DNA from: Anaerozeibacter quisquiliarum
GTDB taxonomy: Bacteria; Bacillota; Clostridia; Christensenellales; Aristaeellaceae
Length of the DNA stretch: 41,630 bases
NCBI GenBank assembly: GCA_051162045.1
Contig: JBISDI010000034.1
Strand: one strand, 5' to 3'
A program made the translations under genes and the position numbers. Positions 7,540-15,756 of the stretch are shown here, piece after piece. The notes beneath the pieces were generated by a model. That model did no database searches. It was not told the origin of the DNA and saw only the letters and a program-made list of their open reading frames with translations. Positions within the stretch are counted from its first letter, which is position 1; each line of letters begins with the position of its first letter.

Positions 7540-7613
7540 TGTCCCGCTCGCCTGAAAGCGAACACAGTAGGTTCTCCCAGGAGGCGACCGCTCTGTCCTG
7601 CTGAGCTACGGAA
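7540..7613 (-). pseudogene. Decayed second tRNA-Arg(CCU), 5' half conserved
   Basis: Bases 7579-7611 repeat the 5' half of the intact tRNA (7486-7518) with one mismatch in 33, in the same orientation and offset by 93 bases. The similarity covers the acceptor start, D arm and anticodon. On the 3' side it breaks down, although a GTTCG stands near the T-loop position. The acceptor stem cannot pair. It may be a degenerate tandem copy, or a half-tRNA left by an integration or excision event. Confidence 0.75.
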
Positions 7614-8304
7614 TTAAGCAAACGCTAGTATTATGCCACGCTGCGTCGTGAAAGTCAAGGCGCAGACGAAGAAGCTCGCGGGAAATCTTGTTGAGATACC
7701 GTACATAGGCAACAGAAGGGGACGAAAACAGAGAACCGACGCAGTACAATGAATCTGCGAAAAGACGCGGACCATGAAAGATGGATTGTCTGGATAACCT
7801 GCAAATAAAAAGTCAAGGCCCAAATGAGACGGGAAAAAAGTTGAAGCGAGGAAGATGACACACCCAACAGACTGCGGCGCAACGCGTCAGCCAAGGGTAG
7901 ACGGGAGTAGTACCGCCGTCATGCCCAGCCAAGGATAAACGGTGCCGCTACGCCTGCGGCGTAAGGCTACGCCAGGACGGGAAATCCACGCGCCTGATGA
8001 ACGCATGAATGGTTTCGGTTGGTATTAGGCATGGGATGCGGCAAACCACCGCTGGTTGCGAGGGCGCCTCGCGCAAACATATCGTTGGGAGACTACCTGG
8101 CGGTGATGTAAGGAGGTCAAGGCCTTCGCGGACAGGTCTGCCGCTAAGGCTTCGCAACATTGTATCATTCCCCCGCTTGTCAGGGTCGGGTCGTATTTGC
8201 TTCGCAAATTTCCACCCTTCCCTTGGCTATCCGCTATCTCTGCTTTCTATCGCGCTCTGTAACCCGCCCGTATACGCGTCAACTTTTGGGGACACAAGTA
8301 GCCG
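7614..8304. other. Gene-free region of about 690 bases
   Basis: I see no intact gene. Short open frames on both strands lack family features and plausible ribosome binding sites. The sequence has several short hairpins, for example TACGCC-TGC-GGCGTA near 7949-7963 and an A/T-rich dyad near 8203-8213. The stretch looks like worn-down mobile DNA between the tRNA and the HD-domain gene. Confidence 0.5.
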
Positions 8305-8333
8305 TTGACATTTGCGCGCCCGTCGGATATGAT
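8305..8333 (+). promoter_or_regulatory. Sigma-A promoter of the HD-domain gene
   Basis: TTGACA (8305-8310), a 17-base spacer and TATGAT (8328-8333): a near-consensus housekeeping promoter about 50 bases before the ATG at 8390. Confidence 0.85.
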
Positions 8334-8389
8334 GCGTATGAAATAAGCCAATTGCGGCTTGAAGGCCGACCTTGTTGGAGGGCGCCAAT

Positions 8390-9004
8390 ATGGGTTATCC
8401 ATCCAGGCGGGAAGCCGGGGCAATGTTGCGGTGGGCTGGCGAGCAAAACCCCGGCCGATGGGTCGACCATAGCATGAACGCCGCGAGGGTTGCCGAAACA
8501 GTGGCGTCGGCCGCCGGGCTCGACGCGGATAAGGCGTATGCCCTGGGCCTGCTGCATGATGTCGGGCGCTTTGAAGGGGTTCGTGACCTGCATCATGTGA
8601 TCGCGGGTTATGAGCTCATGACGGGCAAGGGATACGACGTATCCGCCAGGATATGCCTGACGCATTCGTTTCCCTACAAACATCTGGGGGCGTACAGCGG
8701 GAAGAACTTCGATTGCTCTGAGCGCGAGCTTGCACAGATTGAGCGGTTTCTCGAACGGGCGGAATACGACGATTATGACAAGCTGATCCAACTGTGCGAC
8801 GCCATGAGCCTGCCGAGCGGCGTGACGATCGTCGATGCCCGCCTGATGGACGTCGCGATGCGGCATGGCTTCAACGACTACACGATCAGGAAGTGGCAAT
8901 CGGTATTTGACATCAAGTCCCATTTCGATGGGCTCTGCCATGGGAACACCTATGCGCTGTTCCGCGAGGAGATCGAGGAGTCTGTTTTTCACACCGATCT
9001 TTGA
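8390..9004 (+). CDS. HD-domain phosphohydrolase-like protein
   Basis: The protein has 204 residues. The HD superfamily metal-binding motif is visible: H27 (WVDHSMN), then H56-D57 (GLLHDVGR), with a further His-rich stretch (DLHHVIAGYE) and a conserved acidic region (QLCDAMSLPSG). This family hydrolyses phosphate esters of nucleotides or related molecules; the substrate here cannot be told. The ATG at 8390 has GGAGG eight bases upstream and is preferred to a TTG at 8372. It has its own strong promoter and no partner genes, so it is probably monocistronic. Confidence 0.85.
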   Translation: MGYPSRREAGAMLRWAGEQNPGRWVDHSMNAARVAETVASAAGLDADKAYALGLLHDVGRFEGVRDLHHVIAGYELMTGKGYDVSARICLTHSFPYKHLGAYSGKNFDCSERELAQIERFLERAEYDDYDKLIQLCDAMSLPSGVTIVDARLMDVAMRHGFNDYTIRKWQSVFDIKSHFDGLCHGNTYALFREEIEESVFHTDL

Positions 9005-9103
9005 CCGGAAACTGTCCTTGACATGCGCGCATCATCCATCTTTTCGAGCGTGTCACGGCACGCATCGATCCACTCCACCAATCAAACCTTTCCTCCAACT
9101 ATA

Positions 9104-9153
9104 TTAAGTAATCTAAGTTAAGCGTTGATCTTTCCGCGCGTTTGCGTTATACT
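9104..9153 (+). promoter_or_regulatory. ROK regulator promoter with shared operator motif
   Basis: TTGATC (9125-9130), a 17-base spacer and TATACT (9148-9153). Just upstream is the motif CTAAGTTAAG (9113-9122) within TTAAGTAATCTAAGTTAA. The same 10-mer, with similar flanks, lies just after the transport operon promoter (10605-10614), which suggests one regulator acts at both, most simply the ROK protein. Confidence 0.7.
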
Positions 9154-9186
9154 TCATTAAGATGCTTTAACGAAGGGGAATTACAC

Positions 9187-10419
9187 TTGGATATGTATAG
9201 GCGAATGGACAAGCATAGGATGGCCATGCACAATAAGCAAAACGTCATGCGCTGCATTTCCGATCACGGCCCGATCAACCGCTCCGCCATTGCGCAAATG
9301 GTTGGGTTGAGCATTCCTACGGTCATGGAAATCACCGATCAGCTGATTGAGCATGGCATGGTCGTCACAGGCATGAAAAAGGCGAAGGGTCAAGGCAAGC
9401 GGCCGGAGCTTTTGCGCGTATGCGGTGAACACTATCGTTTTATCGGCGTGGACATCGGTCGCACCACCGTTCGTATTGTGCTCACGGGATTGGACCGAGG
9501 CATCATCTCAACGGTGAAATACGCGACGGAGGGCGTGCAGCGCGAACGCCGCTTTGTGGAGCGCATCTGCGCGGAGATTGTCAGCCTGACGCAGCGCTCC
9601 GGCGTGGATATGGACGGCATTGTGGGCGTATGCGTCGCCATGCCGGGCCTGATTGAGCGGGAAACCGGGCGGGTGATCTTTTCTCCGAACTTCGGCTGGG
9701 AGGATGTGTCGCTTCAAGCGTGGATGAACGAAATACTTCCTATGGAGGTGATTGTGGAGAACGCCAACCGTGTGCAGGCGAGCTGGGAGGTTTCGCGCGA
9801 TCAGGAGAACAACAACCTGACCGTTCTGTGCATCGGCCTTGGTTATGGAATCGGCGGGGGACTGCTGCAAAATGGCAAGCTGTATTATGGCGCGAGCGGA
9901 ACCAGCGGAGAGATCGGGCATCTGCTCGTCTGTCACGATGCGGATGCGCAATGCTCCTGCGGCAATGTCGGCTGTCTCGAAGCGGTGGCTTCGGGTGCGG
10001 CGCTGGCTCGGAAAGCGCGCGAACTGGTCCACCAAGGCAAGGGAGAGGCGCTTGCCCGGATGTGTGACGGGGAAATCAGCCGCTTGGACGCAAAGATGGT
10101 GTTTGAAGCCGCGAAGGCGGGGGATGTGCACGCTCAGTTGATCATCGACCAAACGGCAGAGTACATTGGGATTGCGCTGGCCGCGAGCATTAACCTGCTC
10201 GATCCGGATCGCATCTACCTTTGCGGCGGCATGATGAAAAACGATTCGGAATTTTTGAAGAAGATCAAGGCATCCACCTTGCGTAAGCAGATGCACAACG
10301 CGGGGCGCGGCGTTGAGATTCTACAAGGAGATCCCGATGAATGGAATGTTGCGCGCGGTGCGGCGCAGGTCGTTCCCCTATATAGCTGGAGCAAGGACTC
10401 ACTGGCATTCATGCGCTGA
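9187..10419 (+). CDS. ROK-family transcriptional regulator of the sugar operon
   Basis: The protein has about 410 residues. The N-terminal MarR-like helix-turn-helix (about 15-75) contains INRSAIAQMVGLSIPTVMEI. The sugar-binding ROK domain begins with GVDIGRTTVRIVLTGL. The ROK zinc motif CSCGNVGCLEAV and the ATP-fold segment GIGGGLLQNG are present. Such regulators (XylR/NagC type) repress or activate sugar genes according to sugar binding. The start is probably TTG at 9187, with GAAGGGGA seven bases upstream; ATG at 9193 is the alternative. It precedes the ABC import operon, and both promoters share CTAAGTTAAG. Its own downstream stop is followed by a short GCCGAA-A-TTCGGC dyad (10540-10552). 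Confidence 0.88.
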   Translation: MDMYRRMDKHRMAMHNKQNVMRCISDHGPINRSAIAQMVGLSIPTVMEITDQLIEHGMVVTGMKKAKGQGKRPELLRVCGEHYRFIGVDIGRTTVRIVLTGLDRGIISTVKYATEGVQRERRFVERICAEIVSLTQRSGVDMDGIVGVCVAMPGLIERETGRVIFSPNFGWEDVSLQAWMNEILPMEVIVENANRVQASWEVSRDQENNNLTVLCIGLGYGIGGGLLQNGKLYYGASGTSGEIGHLLVCHDADAQCSCGNVGCLEAVASGAALARKARELVHQGKGEALARMCDGEISRLDAKMVFEAAKAGDVHAQLIIDQTAEYIGIALAASINLLDPDRIYLCGGMMKNDSEFLKKIKASTLRKQMHNAGRGVEILQGDPDEWNVARGAAQVVPLYSWSKDSLAFMR

Positions 10420-10559
10420 TGCGCCCTGCCCTATGAAAGTACCGGCCTTGACGCGCTTGTGCGCCCGGTTAGGGGAAGCCAGTCACGCCCCTGAAAATAT
10501 CTAAAACGCTATAATTTGTGTATAGAAACTTCGCATAGCGCCGAAATTCGGCCTTTCAA

Positions 10560-10614
10560 TTGACAACATAGGGGCGTTTGATTATACTTGAATTGTTATG
10601 TTACCTAAGTTAAG
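10560..10614 (+). promoter_or_regulatory. Promoter and operator of the sugar import/isomerase operon
   Basis: TTGACA (10560-10565), a 17-base spacer and TATACT (10583-10588): a strong promoter. CTAAGTTAAG (10605-10614) lies about ten bases after the expected transcription start, a place suited to repression. The same motif stands upstream of the ROK gene. Confidence 0.8.
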
Positions 10615-10695
10615 TGAACCTGGCGGGCGTATATGACAAAGGGCGCAGCGCAAGGCAGTCCCGCGGGATACGCGAACGAGGCAAAGGAGAAGGCT

Positions 10696-11688
10696 ATGAA
10701 TATCGGAGCAAAGACGGGCGGCGCCACAAGGGGACCGATTCTGAAGCGGTTCTTTCTTCGGAGCTATTCTAGCGCGGTGAGCGCATGTGTGTTGCTGATT
10801 TTGATCTTCTCGGTGTTTACGGAATCATTCCTTTCTCCCTACAATTTGTTCAATATCTCTCGAACGGTCGCCAGCTATGGGTTCATTGCGTCGGCACAGC
10901 TGATGGTCGCGGTCATCGGCGGCATGAACCTGGCGGTCGGTGCGGTCGGCGCGCTGGCCACGGTAATCTCGGGCCTGCTGATGCAAAATCTCGGCCTGCC
11001 AACCATTTTGGTGGTGCCGCTTACCGTCATGGCCGGCTTGCTGTGCGGCTGGTTGAATGGCTTGCTGATTACGCGTCTGAAGCTGGCCCCGTTTGTCATT
11101 ACGCTTGCGATGTCCTTTGTGTATGACGGCATTGCCACGGGTGTCTCCCACGGTTACTCCTACAATGTCAACGCGGACTTTACCGCGCTGGGCCGCGGCC
11201 GCTTCCTGGGCACTTCCCAAATGTTCGTGCTGTTTGTGCTGCTGATACTCGTGCTGGTTGTCGTGTTCCGCTTTACCCTCTTTGGGAGAAACGTGCTGGC
11301 TGTCGGCGGAAATGAATCCGCGGCACGCCTCTCGGGCATCAAGGTTGACCGAATCACGGTTCTTTGCAACATGCTCTCCTGCGGTCTGGCCGCGGTGGCC
11401 GCCATGCTGTGGACCTCCCGAACCGGCTCCGCATCGCCTACAACCGGCGCGGACTGGATGCTGTATTCATTCGCGGTATGCGCGATCGGCGGCATTTCCC
11501 TGGGCGGCGGCAATTTCACCGCAGTTGGTTTCTTTTGCGGCGCGTGCATTTTGACCATGGTGCGCAACGGCCTGACCATGCTCAATGTCGATATTTACTT
11601 CGAAAAGGCTTTCTTAGGCAGCATTATCCTGATCGCCGTGTCGGTAGAGAGCGTGCGCAGCCGCGTGGCAAGGCGCATGATCGCCTGA
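10696..11688 (+). CDS. Sugar ABC transporter permease (RbsC/XylH type)
   Basis: The protein has 330 residues and about ten membrane helices of the BPD_transp_2 family. Typical segments are GGMNLAVGAVGAL, GLLCGWLNGLLITRLKLAPFVITL and SGIKVDRITVLCN. These proteins form the channel of importers for ribose, xylose, rhamnose and similar sugars. The ATG at 10696 has AAAGGAG six bases upstream; an in-frame ATG at 10633 has a poor site. It is first in the operon, followed by the binding protein and ATPase. The sugar is inferred from the isomerase downstream. Confidence 0.9.
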   Translation: MNIGAKTGGATRGPILKRFFLRSYSSAVSACVLLILIFSVFTESFLSPYNLFNISRTVASYGFIASAQLMVAVIGGMNLAVGAVGALATVISGLLMQNLGLPTILVVPLTVMAGLLCGWLNGLLITRLKLAPFVITLAMSFVYDGIATGVSHGYSYNVNADFTALGRGRFLGTSQMFVLFVLLILVLVVVFRFTLFGRNVLAVGGNESAARLSGIKVDRITVLCNMLSCGLAAVAAMLWTSRTGSASPTTGADWMLYSFAVCAIGGISLGGGNFTAVGFFCGACILTMVRNGLTMLNVDIYFEKAFLGSIILIAVSVESVRSRVARRMIA

Positions 11689-11766
11689 CAAACCCGCGCT
11701 TCGCGGACGTCGCCGGTTCCAAAATCCGCGGCGCGCCGTAAAGAGGATAAAAAAGGAGGTACCCCC

Positions 11767-12840
11767 ATGAAGAAGATCGTATCCCTGCTCGTCGCACTGA
11801 CCATGCTGCTGTCGGCAACCTGCTTTGCCCAAGAAGGCACCGCCGTCAATGTGGACACCGGCTCCGCCCGCACCAATCTAACCTGGGAATTCAAGGGAGA
11901 CGCGTACAAACTGGTTTGTTACTGGCCGGCGCCCGACGTGTTCTTTGACAACTATGTCCAGCAGGGTATCAAAAAATTCAATGCCGACTTCGGACAGAAT
12001 GTCGAATGGCGTGTGGGCACCGAATGGACCCAGGATGTTGAGAACCAGACCTGTGAGAGCCTGCGCGCGCAAGGCTTCGACCTGTTCTACATCTTCGGCG
12101 CGGATACTGCTGGCGCCAACGCGCTCTACAAGGAGCTCTACGAGAGCGGCGCGAAGGTCATCAACTACGCGGGTCTGATGGACGATCCGCAGGAATCCGC
12201 GATGACCCTGTGCTCGAACGTCTATGTGCAGGCCTACAACTCCACCCTCAAGCTGATTGAGGAAATGGGCGGCGAGGGTGCGATCATCAACGTGCTCGAG
12301 CAATTGGGCGACGTAAACACACAGAAGCGCCAAAAAGGCGTCGAGGATGCGGTTGCCCAGTATGAGAAGGTTTCGATCGCTCAGACCCTTGCGGACATCA
12401 CCACCGCGGCCGAAGGCCACGAGAAGGTCTCCGACGCGCTGGCCGCGAACGCGGGTGTAAAGGGCATCATCGCGACCGGCGGCACCGCTTCCGCGGGCCT
12501 GGCCACCGCGATGGCCGACTACTACGCCGTGAATGCCGGTGCGGAGCATATCGCCTGCGCCACCATGGATCAGGGCGACGAGGTCATGGCCGGGATCGCC
12601 GGCGGTTATGTGGATCACACCGTCGCGCAGAACGGATGGGCGATGGGCTACGTCTCCCCGCTGATCCTGATGTACCTGAAGGACGGATGGGAGCCGCAGA
12701 ACTGGGGCGCCCACATCGACACCGGCTACATCTTCATCACGCAGGAAAACCAGGATTCCTGGCAGGCCGATATCGAGGCGGCCGCCATGGAGATGATCGC
12801 GTCCATCGAATCCGAAGTGCTGAAGCGTCCGGAAGCGTAA
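11767..12840 (+). CDS. Sugar ABC transporter substrate-binding protein
   Basis: The protein has 357 residues. It starts with a signal peptide (MKKIVSLLVALTMLLSATCFA), and the rest matches the periplasmic-binding-protein-like fold for sugars (Peripla_BP_4 type): FGADTAGANALYKELYESG, GAIINVLEQLGDVNTQKRQKG and VKGIIATGGTASAGLA. A consensus AAGGAGGT site lies six bases before the ATG. The cysteine in SATC is not in a good lipobox, so membrane anchoring is uncertain, although Gram-positive binding proteins are normally lipoproteins. It lies between the permease and ATPase genes and should set the substrate range. Confidence 0.88.
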   Translation: MKKIVSLLVALTMLLSATCFAQEGTAVNVDTGSARTNLTWEFKGDAYKLVCYWPAPDVFFDNYVQQGIKKFNADFGQNVEWRVGTEWTQDVENQTCESLRAQGFDLFYIFGADTAGANALYKELYESGAKVINYAGLMDDPQESAMTLCSNVYVQAYNSTLKLIEEMGGEGAIINVLEQLGDVNTQKRQKGVEDAVAQYEKVSIAQTLADITTAAEGHEKVSDALAANAGVKGIIATGGTASAGLATAMADYYAVNAGAEHIACATMDQGDEVMAGIAGGYVDHTVAQNGWAMGYVSPLILMYLKDGWEPQNWGAHIDTGYIFITQENQDSWQADIEAAAMEMIASIESEVLKRPEA

Positions 12841-12961
12841 TCTTCTGCGAGCGCAGATTGTAAATCCGCGATCGATGCACGGCCGGACGGCGGAACCGAA
12901 AGCCCGCCGTCCGGCACAGCGGCAAACCCGGCACAACGCGCAAGGGAATCGGAGGCAAGCT

Positions 12962-14476
12962 ATGCTGGAGCTGAGGAATATTTCAAAATCTTTCGGAGGC
13001 GTAAAGGCGCTGCAGGATGTATCCGTTCAGTTCTATGAGGGTGAGGTTCACGCCATCCTGGGAGAGAACGGCGCGGGAAAATCTACGCTGATGAAGATCG
13101 TCTGCGGCATCTATCACGCGGACAAGGGCGATGTGCTCCTGGACGGCAAGACCCTGAAACTGCGCGATTATGACGATGCCATTCACAACGGCATCAGCAT
13201 TGTCAATCAGGAGATCAACCTGATCCCCGAGAGCAGCATTGCGGAAAACATCGTGCTGGATAAAATGGATCAGTTTACAAGGCTCGGCTTTGTAGACTGG
13301 AGCAAGATAAACAAAACCGCCCGCCAATATATGGACATGGTTCGGCTGGATTTCGATCCCAAGACGCCCGTGGCGAAGCTCAGCGCCGCCCACAAGCAGC
13401 TGATTCAGATCGCAAAGGCGCTTTCGGCCAATGCAAAGGTGTTGATGCTCGACGAGCCCACGTCGAGCCTTACGCAATACGAGGCGGAAACGCTGTTCGA
13501 CCTCGTGCGTGAGCTGAAAAAGAAGGGCGTGATCATGATCTTTGTCTCCCACAAGCTGGAGGAGGTCATGGAAATCTGCGATAAGGTCACGGTGTTTCGC
13601 GATGGTCGATACATCGGCGAGGGAAGTACCGCGGATTTGACCAAGCAACAAATCGTGAAGATGATGATTGGGCGCGAGTCGAACATCCACTACCGCGGAC
13701 GGCTCGACGCCGAGGACAATCCCGTCGTGCTGGAGGCGCGCGGCATTTCCTCCCGTCTGCACGGTTTCAAGGATTTGAGCTTTCATGTGCGCAAGGGCGA
13801 GATCCTGGGCTTCTACGGCCTGGTGGGGTCGGGCAGGAGCGAGCTGGCGCGCACGGTACTCGGCATAGACAAAATGGACGGCGGCGAAGTGCTGCTCAAT
13901 GGTCAAACCATCGAGATCAGCAGCTTTGCGCAGAGCCTGCACAAGCATGGCATCGGCTATATCACCGAAAACCGCAAAGAAGAGGGCCTGTTCCTGGACG
14001 ACACCATCAAGATGAACATCAACCTGAACACCCTGCGTAAGTTCCGCTTGAGCCGGATGGTGCCGCTGATTCAGCCGAGGCTGGAAGGGGAGAATGCGGA
14101 CCGGTTCGTTCAAAAACTGGAGATCAAGACGCCGTCCTCGAATCTAAAGGCTTCAAGCCTGTCGGGCGGCAACCAGCAGAAGGTGGCCATATCAAAGTGG
14201 CTGTCCGTGGGATGCGACGTGCTGGTCATCGACGAGCCTACCGTTGGCGTGGATGTTGGCGCAAAGGAGTACATTCACGATCTGATCTGGAGCCTCGCCA
14301 AGGACGAGCAAAAGGCGGTCATCCTGATTTCTTCCGATATGAACGAGATCATCAGCCTTGCGCGTCGCCTGCTGGTCTTCAAGGAAAAGCGCATTGTTGC
14401 CGAACTCAAGGGAGAAGAACTGTTTGCGCGGACCGGCGCGGAAATCAGCGCGGAAATCGCCGGCTCGTTTATTTAG
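12962..14476 (+). CDS. Sugar ABC transporter ATP-binding protein (RbsA/XylG type)
   Basis: The protein has 504 residues with two fused nucleotide-binding domains. Domain 1 has Walker A GENGAGKST, a family-typical altered signature (LSAAHKQ) and Walker B VLMLDEPTSSL. Domain 2 has a degenerate P-loop GLVGSGRSE, signature LSGGNQQKV and Walker B VLVIDEPTVGVDVGAKE. This arrangement is normal for carbohydrate importers of the CUT2 group. The ATG at 12962 has GGAGG six bases upstream. It completes the permease/binding protein/ATPase set. Confidence 0.93.
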   Translation: MLELRNISKSFGGVKALQDVSVQFYEGEVHAILGENGAGKSTLMKIVCGIYHADKGDVLLDGKTLKLRDYDDAIHNGISIVNQEINLIPESSIAENIVLDKMDQFTRLGFVDWSKINKTARQYMDMVRLDFDPKTPVAKLSAAHKQLIQIAKALSANAKVLMLDEPTSSLTQYEAETLFDLVRELKKKGVIMIFVSHKLEEVMEICDKVTVFRDGRYIGEGSTADLTKQQIVKMMIGRESNIHYRGRLDAEDNPVVLEARGISSRLHGFKDLSFHVRKGEILGFYGLVGSGRSELARTVLGIDKMDGGEVLLNGQTIEISSFAQSLHKHGIGYITENRKEEGLFLDDTIKMNINLNTLRKFRLSRMVPLIQPRLEGENADRFVQKLEIKTPSSNLKASSLSGGNQQKVAISKWLSVGCDVLVIDEPTVGVDVGAKEYIHDLIWSLAKDEQKAVILISSDMNEIISLARRLLVFKEKRIVAELKGEELFARTGAEISAEIAGSFI

Positions 14477-14494
14477 CGGCGGGAGGGAAATTGC

Positions 14495-14827
14495 TTGGCA
14501 AGGATCGTTAAAAACGGTTGCATCATCGGGGTGAAGCCCGGTATGCTGGCGAGATACATCGAGCTGCACGACAATCAACCGGAGGAGATTCGCAACCTGC
14601 TGAAACAATACGGCTTTATGAGGTGCGAAATCTTCGTCAAGGAGATTGCGGGAAGGACCTATCTCTTCCAGTATAACGAGGTAGACGAATCGGTGGACAA
14701 TGCGGCGCTGTATGAAAACGCCGCCTATCGGCAATGGCTGCGCGTCACCGGCGAATGCCAGGAACCGCTGGAGGGTGAAACATTCTGGCAGAACATCCCG
14801 CAGGCGTATACGCTTTCCAAGATTTGA
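14495..14827 (+). CDS. L-rhamnose mutarotase-like protein (RhaM/DUF718 family)
   Basis: The protein has 110 residues, the full length of the family. Family features are VKPGMLARYIELHDNQPEEI, with the conserved His, the YLFQYNEV strand and the C-terminal WQNIPQAYTL. RhaM interconverts the alpha and beta anomers of L-rhamnose. The start is TTG at 14495, with GGGAGGG seven bases upstream. It lies 18 bases after the ATPase gene and 17 bases before the isomerase start, so the three are one transcript. No rhamnose genes (isomerase, kulokinase, aldolase) are near. It probably speeds anomer exchange of the sugar used by the isomerase next to it (inference). Confidence 0.85.
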   Translation: MARIVKNGCIIGVKPGMLARYIELHDNQPEEIRNLLKQYGFMRCEIFVKEIAGRTYLFQYNEVDESVDNAALYENAAYRQWLRVTGECQEPLEGETFWQNIPQAYTLSKI

Positions 14828-14844
14828 ATGAAGGGGTGCAGACC

Positions 14845-15525
14845 ATGAAGAGGTCGGAAATCAATGCCGCGATCATATGGGCCAAGGAGCTTTTGCAGAA
14901 GAACAATATCCGATTGCCTGCGTATGCCTACTGGGATATGCAAACCTGGATGCAAAACAAGTCCGCAATCGACACCATTTCGAAGGTCATGCTCGGTTGG
15001 GACATCACCGATTTCGGAACGAATGACTTCGCAACCGTTGGCGCGGTGCTTTATACCGTCCGCAACGGGGATATGAGCGACGCTTCGGTCGGCGTACCGT
15101 ATTGCGAGAAGTACATCATCATGAAGGAAGGCCAGCGCTTGCCCAAACACTATCATGTGTTCAAGACCGAGGATATTATCAATCGGGCAAACGGGGTGCT
15201 GGCGGTGTACCTGTGGAACACCGATGCCGGCGGCAATCAGCTTGCCACCGATGTAAAGGTATCCATGGACGGCATCGAGCACACCTTCAAAGCCGGTGAG
15301 GAGATTTTGATCCAGCCCGGCAATAGCATCAGCCTTGCGCCGCATATCGCGCATATCTTCGGGCCGAAGATCGGCGGAGGCGACTTGATCGTGGGTGAAG
15401 TCTCCAAGGTAAATGACGACAATACGGACAACTACTTCCTCGAGCCCACCTCGCGCTTTGCGGACATTGAGGAGGATGAGGATCTATTGCACCCGCTGTG
15501 CAACGAGTACGCTGTCCTGGGATAA
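14845..15525 (+). CDS. D-lyxose ketol-isomerase (cupin fold)
   Basis: The protein has 226 residues, matching D-lyxose isomerase (YdaE-type, EC 5.3.1.15). The metal-binding cupin residues are visible: KHYHVFKTED gives H102, H104 and E109, and a later His comes from APHIAHIF (H167 or H170). The enzyme turns D-lyxose into D-xylulose and often D-mannose into D-fructose. The ATG at 14845 has AAGGGG eight bases upstream. It is the last gene of the operon, followed by a terminator at 15553. No kinase for the product is in the operon; the ribokinase at 16381 on the other strand is not part of the transcript. Confidence 0.9.
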   Translation: MKRSEINAAIIWAKELLQKNNIRLPAYAYWDMQTWMQNKSAIDTISKVMLGWDITDFGTNDFATVGAVLYTVRNGDMSDASVGVPYCEKYIIMKEGQRLPKHYHVFKTEDIINRANGVLAVYLWNTDAGGNQLATDVKVSMDGIEHTFKAGEEILIQPGNSISLAPHIAHIFGPKIGGGDLIVGEVSKVNDDNTDNYFLEPTSRFADIEEDEDLLHPLCNEYAVLG

Positions 15526-15552
15526 GGAACTGTATGACGGCCGAGAACGCGC

Positions 15553-15582
15553 GCCGGACGTAATTTGTCCGGCCTTCCTTCC
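15553..15582 (+). terminator. Terminator of the sugar operon
   Basis: GCCGGAC (15553-15559) pairs with GTCCGGC (15567-15573) across a 7-base loop, and CTTCCTTCC follows. It lies 28 bases after the lyxose isomerase stop. The T-tract is interrupted, so efficiency is uncertain. Confidence 0.6.
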
Positions 15583-15614
15583 GGTACGTCAAAAAAGCCC
15601 CGTAAATGCCGACA

Positions 15615-15714
15615 GGCCTTGGGGGATTTTGCGCGCATACGCAAGCCCCCCAAGGCCATCATTGATTCGGTTGTCCCCGCGATCAGATTCGCCGCTTGCT
15701 CGAACGAGGGCTTC
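15615..15714 (-). pseudogene. Fragment of a ribokinase 3' end plus hairpin (direct repeat of 16331-16430)
   Basis: Read on the minus strand this encodes PSFEQAANLIAGTTE, close to the last residues of the intact ribokinase (PTFEQAAGLIAGTD). After that comes a hairpin with GGCCTTGGGGG (15615-15625) paired to CCCCCAAGGCC (15647-15657), whose loop contains ATTTTGCGCGCA. The intact ribokinase is likewise followed by a hairpin with ATTTTGCACGCA in its loop. The two copies are in the same orientation, about 715 bases apart. Only about 100 bases of homology remain, and no start or upstream kinase sequence is left. Confidence 0.7.
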
Positions 15715-15756
15715 AACTTTTGGGGACGCGAGGGTATTGAAAGAGCCATATGAAAT

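Noticed and set aside
7948..8308. Several 60-100 codon frames in the gene-free region
   Set aside because: Frames overlap on both strands with no recognised family and no convincing ribosome binding site.
8279..15727. Identical 15-mer TCAACTTTTGGGGAC at 8279-8293 and 15713-15727
   Set aside because: About one shared 15-mer is expected by chance in a window of this length. Both lie next to decayed DNA, but there is no further similarity around them.
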